From Sambucus nigra (lineage: Eukaryota > Streptophyta > Magnoliopsida > Dipsacales > Adoxaceae): 64,000 nucleotides of DNA. Below the pieces are notes generated by a model. That model saw only the letters and a program-made list of their open reading frames with translations. It made no database searches and was not told where the DNA came from. Positions 57,201 to 64,000 of the stretch are shown here, one piece after another. Numbering within the stretch: position 1 is the first letter of the stretch; every line of letters begins with the position of its first letter. The position numbers and the translations under genes are program-made. The stretch covers positions 483,326,159-483,390,158 of the forward strand of contig OX422221.1 of the NCBI GenBank assembly GCA_949130495.1, given 5' to 3'.

Positions 57201-57698
57201 CCTTATACTTCCACTGAAGAAATCTACATTTCCTCCATATGACTTAACTTCAATGTATGGTCCTTATCAAATACCTTTTTAAACTTTTTCCCAATTTATG
57301 TCACTGGGTAGGTCAAGTTTTGAACCACTCTCTATACTATAGCGGTATGTAAATAAATATAACTACTATATTTTAGTAGTCATTATAGCGATCCATAAAA
57401 ATTCCACAAAGGGAGTGACCTCGACTGCGGCCCTCATTCCCAACTTCAAATTATAGCTCCAACTAAGCCACGCCTCCTGCTGCCCTCATAACGACCTTCC
57501 ATGGTCTCCCTTCATCGATCAGCTCATGAATATCGGACGAGCGTGCAAAATATTTACTATAATCTTACGTAATGGAGGGAGAACGAAATCTCATTAGAGC
57601 AATCAGCAATCCTAATCGTAAGGCTCTATATCTAATCAAAAGTAATGCTGAAAGCGTAGTACGTCCACACCGACTCCTAAGGATACTAGAACATGATG
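54206..57698 (-). other. E7 internal region, non-coding
   Basis: No gag, protease, RT, RNase H, integrase or chromodomain motif in any frame that I can see. The short open stretches (for example 54511-55084, +) have no family wording. The sequence looks like a long, decayed non-coding filler between PBS leader and PPT. Confidence 0.5.
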
Positions 57699-57709
57699 CT
57701 CTGATACCA
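57699..57709 (-). promoter_or_regulatory. E7 primer-binding site, tRNA-iMet
   Basis: TGGTATCAGAG on the minus strand, two bases from the 5' LTR end. Same position and form as in E2. Confidence 0.8.
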
Positions 57710-57711
57710 TC

Positions 57712-60700
57712 TGTGACACCCCACCTAATAAAATACCGAGTAATCAATCATATACCAAATTAAAACAGGAGTCTCATATGGTTCATTCTCAACATCACTT
57801 TCAAAAATAAATTTAATTACTAATAACCTATTAGGGTGGATTCAAAATTTTATTCAACTAATCTTTTTATCCAAACCAACCGAGTAAATCATTAACACAA
57901 TTTATATACAACAACTGAAATAAAATGAAATAACCGAACACTCGGTACAACATAATACAACAAAATCGAAAGTCGAACTAAAAGGCGGTAAAAGAATAAA
58001 TGAATACAGTTAGGATATTGGCCCGAATGTTTCTACAATACCTCTTATCTATATATCAAGGATAGAATCATCTACAATAAACCTACATGCATCCATAACT
58101 GATGAAGAAAAGGTATGACTCGAAAGAATCATCATCCAGGCATCCCTGTGTCTCGACACCTAATATATATACATATATAACATGAGAGGAAAAATAGAGA
58201 AACGGGTCAGAGCCCGAGTTTGAAAATATTTTAACAAGTGCTTAAATGCCATATTTTAAAATATGAAATCTCTCATATTTAAATTGGTATCGCACTCCCA
58301 TGAGATACCCCTCACCCTTTTTCTAATAGTGCACACCTATCGCATATCTTTTAAACAACCTAGTAAAGCTACACTGCCTACCTAATATGTTTCACCCATC
58401 TTCTAAAGTCCTAGTAAACCCGAGTACTAAGGACTAAACTTCTTCCCATTCCTAACACTGCGCTACATTTCCTGAATTGGGTGTCTCGTGAAGCGAAATC
58501 CAAATAAGGACCCCCCGATACAATACTACCTATCAATGTTGATCGTTGAGATTCATTAGGCCCTCAGCACATAACTCATATATAAAAATTTGTATATATA
58601 TACTTCTCACTATAACCTATGATTCATATTCATATAAATCCGAATATAAATCTACCGAAAGGGGAATAACTCTTATTCATTTTATACTTTACTCAAGTCT
58701 CAATTATATGATATCGCGTCTTAATATACAAGCAATATACTATACACAACAACTATATAACTATACATATCACAATCATAAGTATAATTACCATCCCATC
58801 GAGCTATAACTCGAGGATGAAGTCTCATAGTGCCTATCTGAATCTGGGTTTACTCACTCAACCACGGCACCACGCCAGACTCACTCGTGGTCATGGTAAA
58901 AATACACAACGGTGGAGGCGGTCATGTTCACTCCTGAAAGTGGAATATCAACATCACACTCTTATACATGATGATATGACCTGGGGATATACTCTCCCTA
59001 CTCCTCAAGCCATGGTATTCACCCATATTGCACAACCTCCCTGGACCGCACTAGAGAAAATATAATCTGGTTGTCTAACCCTATGCCCAGGGAAGCCTGT
59101 CGAACTAGCCTCTAAGTTACAAATATACCAATTAAACACATATATATTTATTTCAGTATCATCACATATATATACTTTAACAACTTCCATATATATATAT
59201 ATATATATAATATCACTTCTCAATATATATATGGCTATAATTGCCAAACTCTCATAGCGATACCCAATAATCCCGAATGTTCCCATTCAAAATAGTATAT
59301 AAGCACTCATACACTTAAAATACTAAACCTATAAGTATTCTCTTACTTAATACATAACTCGCACCTTAATAACTTTTGAGGACTTATATAAACTCCCGAA
59401 TATACAAATTCGTAATAATCAAATAAGTATACTATCGACTTATTTTGGTCCCATAGGTATCGCATCACCTATAATAATAGTCGTCAACAGACATCAGATA
59501 GCTGCTCAAGCATCTCTATCCCATATCCTAAATTTCATCCTACTCATTTCCTAGTATTTACTCAAATATATAGGCGGTATATAAATATATTTTTGACACG
59601 CATAATATGTATATAATCTCCCGCCAAAATACTGCCCCGAGTGTTACTCGTCTCAAACACCCCTAAATTAGTATGTCCTAGATTTTTACTTTCAACTAAC
59701 CCAAGGTATGCATCTCACGCAAATAAAAATTTAGAAGTCCTCACACTATTTCTAGGAACCCCAAATAGCTAACTCCACAATTTATTTTCCTCAAAACTAC
59801 ACATTCAGTGCCACACAATTTTGCACCCTCCTAGTCATAAATTTAACTCCCTTAAATGACTAGGAATAATTTCCCTTAGTTGTTTATTTATTTCCTAAAA
59901 TAAATAAGATAAAAATAATTGATTAAGGAATTTCTCCCATTTAAACAAAATAGGTCGAAATTGTCAAAATTTCTGAAGGGTCGATCGATCGACCCCTAAT
60001 CATCGATCGATCGATCGATCAGGTCAGCTTCTTCTCCGAGACTCTGTTTCGGCCATTAACATACCTCCAAGATTTTATTTCTTCTCCCAACATTATCTAA
60101 TCACAACCAACTATATTTATTCAAAGAAAATAGGTTCTAATCATCCTAGAACCAAGAATAAACAACTAATTTCCATAAATCCCAATGTTTTCCTAATTTG
60201 AGATTTTATTCGATTTCAATCGTTCAACTTCCAAAAAACTCAACCCAAAAATCTTTATAGTCTTACACACCAACTACAATATGAGAAATAAACACACTAA
60301 ATCATTAAAACAAGTTAAACACTTGCCTCGTGGATAAATTGCGACGACCTCGAGTCGAATCCCGTGGAGTTGGCCCGGAATCCCCTTTCCCCTCTTCCTT
60401 TATCATGTCCCGTTCTCTCTTTTCTTTCTTTTCTCTCTTTTTCTCACTCTTGTGCCTTTTATAAGAGAGAATAAGGGTTTATCCCTTATAAACACAAAAA
60501 TGACTCGTTTACTCAATTGCGAGTCCCTAATAGTCCAAAACACCCTGAAACCTAAACACTGCCCTTGGATACTGTATTCTGACTATCTCGGGCATTTCGG
60601 AACCAACGTGCACGAAAAATCTCGATCCGAGTCACTTATCTAAAATTCACTAATTAAACCCAATCCATCTTAATACACGTGTTTTCAAAAAAAAATATTA

Positions 60701-60914
60701 TCCTTCATCGCTTTACCCAACTGCGACATGTAATAAAAATGATCCATGTAAATAGTAATCCGACACTTGCAAACTAATATTTACTACTTACTTTAAATTC
60801 TCAATTTATCAGATTATACTCATAAATTCCAAAATGACTATTTACCTAAACTCCTCAAATTTTAAATTACATCCATTTGTAATTTAAATATCCATAAAAG
60901 CACAGGGTATCACA
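57712..60914 (-). repeat. E7 5' LTR, complete
   Basis: 3203 bases, TGTGACACCCC ... GGGTATCACA. It is related to the E2 LTR at its ends and around the box island (59978-60023). No convincing promoter other than AT-rich sequence at 59880-59930. Confidence 0.75.
59978..60023 (-). promoter_or_regulatory. GATCGATC box island in the E7 5' LTR
   Basis: GGGTCGATCGATCGACCC (59978-59995) is a perfect 18-bp palindrome. It is followed by ATCGATCGATCGATCGAT (60002-60019), also a perfect 18-bp palindrome. The position in the LTR corresponds to that of the E2 islands. Confidence 0.75.
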
Positions 60915-60919
60915 ATCGT

Positions 60920-61525
60920 CAAGCCTTTTCTTCAACCCGTTAAGAAGAGTTATGTTCATAACTTCAGTTTGGCCATTACTATGAGGATGTCATGTAACCG
61001 AATGCAATTTTTGAATATTGGACTGAGCACGGTAAGCTACGTATTCATCATTGTCAAATTGATTTCCATGGTCGATAATGAAATCATAGGGCAACCCATA
61101 CCTACACACGATATTTTTCCATATGAACTGATACACCTTTTCATAAGGCATGTCTATCAAGGGCTCTGCCTCAACCCATTTTGTAAAGTAGTCCACTGTG
61201 ACGAACAAGTACTTGAATCTTCCTCAGGTGGTCGGCAGTGGCCCGACCAAGTCTATGCCCCACATGGTAAATGACCATGGTGAAGTGATTGGAGTGAGAT
61301 CAGCCTGTGTAGTTTTTCGAATGTTGGAGAATCTTCGACATTTATCACACTTCTTGGCGAAAGTTGCACAATTTTCTCTCATTATTGTCCAGTAATATCC
61401 TTATGCAATTATTCTCTGCAGAAGTGTTCTCCCTACTATGTGAGCTCCACATGATCCTTCATGCACCTCCTGAATTAGGTCGTGGACCTCTAATAGATGC
61501 ACACATCGTTGCAAATTGACTGCTA
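60920..61525 (-). pseudogene. E6 integrase N-terminal part (between E7 and E8)
   Basis: MFVTVDYFTKWVEAEPLIDM (first catalytic D), IVCRYGLPYDFIIDHGNQFD (second D region), then about 60960-60915 SNGQTEV-like wording (containing the catalytic E region) up to LKKRLDD at the E7 junction. Upstream, at 61210-61500, are zinc-region and linker pieces (WGIDLVGPLP-like: MWGIDLV from CCACATGGTAAATG context). A frame change lies near 60990. It is cut again by E8 at 61526. Confidence 0.7.
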
Positions 61526-62630
61526 TGTAATACCCCGTATTTTTGGCCATATTTATTTTTGGGATTAATTATTTAAATGAGAATTAATTGGAAATTAATC
61601 CGGATAAAATACTAGCGAGATGTGAGTTGGTATTTGACTATATTGAGTATATATGGTGATATATGAATATTGAATTATGAAATTTGTTGTGAGATTGATA
61701 TACGGTAATTTGGTCATTTTATTGGGACGCGTGTGACAGTCGCGTCAGGATATAATTATTTTATTTATAAAAGTGAATTTAAATTATATTAACCGTATGG
61801 TCGTTTTGAGTGCGCCAACGCGTCCGGAAGGGTCGAGATAGTCAGAAAACACTAGCTGGGGGTGTAGTTTGGGTCCCGGGGTATTTTTAGGCCATACCGG
61901 CAATATAAAGGGTATTTTGGTAATTTTGTATTTTAGGAGATTAAAAGTGACGAAAATTAGTGAAGTAAATCTGATGTGGGTTTGACCCACTAAGCCACTA
62001 TCCAACCCAAGTTAACCCAATAGGTTACGTAGGTTATTAGAATTAGGTTTCTAATTACTTTCCATAAGAAAACCCTAACCACCATAGCCATTGGAGAAGA
62101 AGCTTGGAGAAAGAGAGAGAGAGGGAATTCTGCAGAAAGAGAGAGGAAATCGTCATCAAATTCTGAGATCGAATCAAGGAAAGTGACTTAATTCCATTTA
62201 ATTTCATAGAATGTTCCTTCCATGTTAGATAATTCAAATTTATGCTTGTTCTTGGAAGATAATGAAAAACGTTTGAGTTCGGAAGTAGAATACTAAATTA
62301 TGATGAAAGGATTGCATGTAGAATCATATTTAGAGGACTAATCTGATGTTGATATATCTTGTAAGACACAAAAATGGATTTGATTGGATAAATTAAGGAT
62401 CTAAAACTTTTAGGGTTCATGTTCTTGAAAAATTGGGGAAGGGTGTAGAGACTTGTGATTTAATGATGTTTAGGACGAATTAATTCCTTAAAACACATTA
62501 GGAGGTGACTTTAATATGTTTAGGATGAATTAGAGACCCTAAAACGTTGTTGGGATGAACTTTGGAAGAGGTTTGAGGTGTTAAAATGGATGAAAAACGA
62601 GATTGGAGAAAATCTGGGCCGAAACTGGTC

Positions 62631-62828
62631 CCTCGTTAGAAGACCTCTCCAGGTCGTTCGAACGAGATCGTTCGAACGAGCTTCTAACGAGTTGACCAAT
62701 CGCTTCTAATGAAAGGGAATTTCGTTTGATAACTTCGTTCGAACGAGACCTCGTTAGAAGGTACAGTTCGTTCGAACGAACTGAAATCTCGTTCGAACAA
62801 CCTCGTTCAAACGAGACTTCTAACGAGC
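62631..62828 (+). promoter_or_regulatory. TTCGAA box island in the E8 LTR
   Basis: Repeats of TCGTTCGAACGAG (62653, 62668, 62735 regions) alternate with CTCGTTAGAAG/CTTCTAACGAG. CAGTTCGTTCGAACGAACTG (62764-62783) is a perfect 20-bp palindrome. The island lies about 210 bases upstream of TATAAATA (63040-63047), directly after AATCTGGGCCGAAACTGG and before CTGGCAGTTTAGG, flanks that resemble those of the E4 islands. Confidence 0.75.
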
Positions 62829-63039
62829 TGGCAGTTTAGGCCTTTTTGGCCTGTTTTGATTTTGGGAGTCCCGTAAACTTGTTCGAGGATAGAGATAACA
62901 TTTCTTTGATGGTGTATTAGTATACTTGGGACAATTGGGTTATAATGAGGAGTAAATTATATAAGTGTGGATCAAATCAAATAGACATTTGAGTTGAGAC
63001 GTGAGTGTTTACCACGACGTGAGAATAAATTATGGCGCG

Positions 63040-63047
63040 TATAAATA
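63040..63047 (+). promoter_or_regulatory. E8 LTR TATA box
   Basis: GCGTATAAATATGG in the expected orientation, about 210 bases after the box island. Confidence 0.5.
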
Positions 63048-64000
63048 TGGACAGGGATTATATAAGTTGTATATATATTAAGTTGGTACGAGAATGTGAT
63101 AAGTAATACAGTTAAACTACGGGATTACTAAGATGTGTGCTTACTTAGTATTGGTATATGAATTGTGTGTATGACATACCTACCATACTTGCTATCACGG
63201 GAGGTTCGCATTCGCTTAGGGCCCTCTAATCCTTGTGTTGCCCGGATTTAGACTGGTTACCTCGATGAACATAGGTCAGAGAAAGACTTATTGGGATGTT
63301 AATAAGTCCGCTGATCGTGGGAGCGTAGGTATGTACGTGACCCATGTGATGTGACTGTGTTCGCCTCCATTATTTGTGATGTTGTTATCTGTGAACTATT
63401 CCTGAGAGATTCGGAATATGTGATCCTTATGTACGTGATGTACCGGGATGGATAGCAGAGTATGTGTGCACCGCATCTTAGTCTCGGGGTGCTTATATTG
63501 TATATTTATGTTGTGGAAAATATACGCTTAATAAACTGGGAACTTTCATATGGTATTATGTGTAACTATGGAATAACATAGAGGGCTAATCTATAACGAG
63601 TTGTATTACTTTTGTATAAGAACCTGAATTTACGTTAAGCACCTATTTAACTGAGATCGTTATAATGTTAATGGAAACGAGTAATAAGGGTAGGACCTAT
63701 GACAGTCTAGCTAGATATGATGTCCCTTAGCTAGTGGTTTGTGTCGTTTTAGATGGGTACTTATGTTAGGAGTGCACAGTTAGACGAGAGGTGAGAATAT
63801 CATGTGAGTGCACGTCCTAACATGTACTTTACATTTAATGTTTTAAATGTTTTTAAAGCACTTGCAGGTTTTTAAAATATCTCCACATTCGGGCTCTGAC
63901 CCGTTTGCTTTCAAATCTATTTTTCTTGTAAAACCTTTTTAGGTGCCCAGCCACAAGGACACCATGCATAGGATACTCATTCAGGTGACGAGCTGTAGCT

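Larger units (their letters stand above)
53803..60914 (-). mobile_element. E7: non-coding large retrotransposon derivative of the E2/E8 family
   Basis: It splits E6 integrase. The LTRs at 53803-54182 (internally deleted) and 57712-60914 begin TGTGAC(A/G)... and end GGTAT(T/C)ACA. A PBS and PPT are in place, but the 3.5 kb between them has no recognisable gag or pol. The leader next to the PBS resembles that of E2 (CCTAAGGATACTAGAAC versus CCTAAAGGACACTAGAAC). The flanking 5-mers are ATAAT and ATCGT, so a target duplication is at best imperfect. Confidence 0.7.
48278..64000 (-). mobile_element. E6: Tat/Retand-type Ty3/gypsy element, 5' part outside the window
   Basis: A short 3' LTR (48278-48744), a PPT, an antisense ORF (+ strand) and a minus-strand integrase split by E7 and followed by E8. 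The integrase wording (LGLPSHIVLNFNSHVSDLMR, CPGTYRIETLEGEELKNPWH) is that of the Retand/Tat group. gag and the rest of pol must lie beyond 64000. Confidence 0.7.
61526..64000 (+). mobile_element. E8: plus-strand LTR of an E2-family chromovirus, runs off the window
   Basis: It starts TGTAATACCCCGTATTTTTG at 61526, inserted in E6. It aligns in reverse with the E2 LTR, for example CGGAAGGGTCGAGATAGTCA (61829-61848) and GGGCTCTGACCCGTTT (63891-63906). Only LTR sequence is visible; its end, PBS and genes lie beyond 64000. Confidence 0.75.

Noticed and set aside
62631..62828. TTCGAA boxes as tRNA B-boxes (GGTTCGA-like) and hence a tRNA-derived SINE
   Set aside because: There is no A-box at the proper distance and no cloverleaf. 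The boxes repeat as palindromes and lie inside an LTR.

Overview
This is plant nuclear DNA, most likely from a dicot. It is AT-rich and gene-poor, and almost every base can be assigned to nested transposable elements. I see no intact host gene, no rRNA or tRNA gene and no CRISPR array. All element proteins are broken by stops, frameshifts, deletions or later insertions, so this is old retrotransposon-dense heterochromatin. Element labels E1 to E8 are mine.

Left block (about 1-24044). E1 is a minus-strand Ty3/gypsy element of the Tat/Ogre type: 5' LTR (20985-~24044), tRNA-Arg-like PBS (20964-20981), gag (17.6-19.9 kb), protease (16.6-17.6 kb), then the second half of RT, RNase H, a second (archaeal-type) RNase H and integrase (5.77 down to 3.08 kb). 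Downstream of pol it carries an antisense extra ORF (1302-2599, + strand) with its own TATA box. E1 is split by E2 (5767-16566), a minus-strand Tekay-type chromovirus with ~3 kb LTRs, tRNA-iMet PBS, gag, protease, RT, RNase H, integrase and chromodomain. The junction lost the E2 LTR edge and the E1 RT N-terminal half.

Right block (25287 to the window end). E3 is a plus-strand Tekay-type chromovirus that starts at 25287 and runs past the window. Three things are inserted in it. (i) An ~8.1 kb Helitron-like element (25431-~33533), which carries a captured exon of a SAC-type phosphoinositide phosphatase, sits in the TA-repeat of its 5' LTR. (ii) E4, a 7.0 kb Ty1/copia element (39933-46929) that encodes gag but no visible pol, sits in its integrase and is flanked by a perfect 5-bp duplication (GAAAG). 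(iii) E6, a minus-strand Tat/Retand-type element, sits in its 3' LTR at 48278. E6 also carries an antisense, intron-containing extra ORF (49.26-52.3 kb), of a different protein family from that of E1. E6 integrase is itself split by E7 (53803-60914), a non-coding large retrotransposon derivative of the E2/E8 LTR family, and by E8 (61526 onward), whose plus-strand LTR runs off the window.

Most notable signal. LTRs of unrelated families here (copia E4, chromoviruses E2/E7/E8, Tat E1 and E6) each carry an island of short, CG-containing and mostly self-complementary boxes. Where a TATA box can be seen it lies 10-260 bp downstream. The cores differ (GATCGATC; TCGTTCGAACGA; TGCC-N4-GGCA; TTGGTCGG), yet E4 and E8, from different superfamilies, share the same box vocabulary. 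In E1 the same box type also precedes the antisense ORF. The whole 172-bp length difference between the two E4 LTRs lies in this island.
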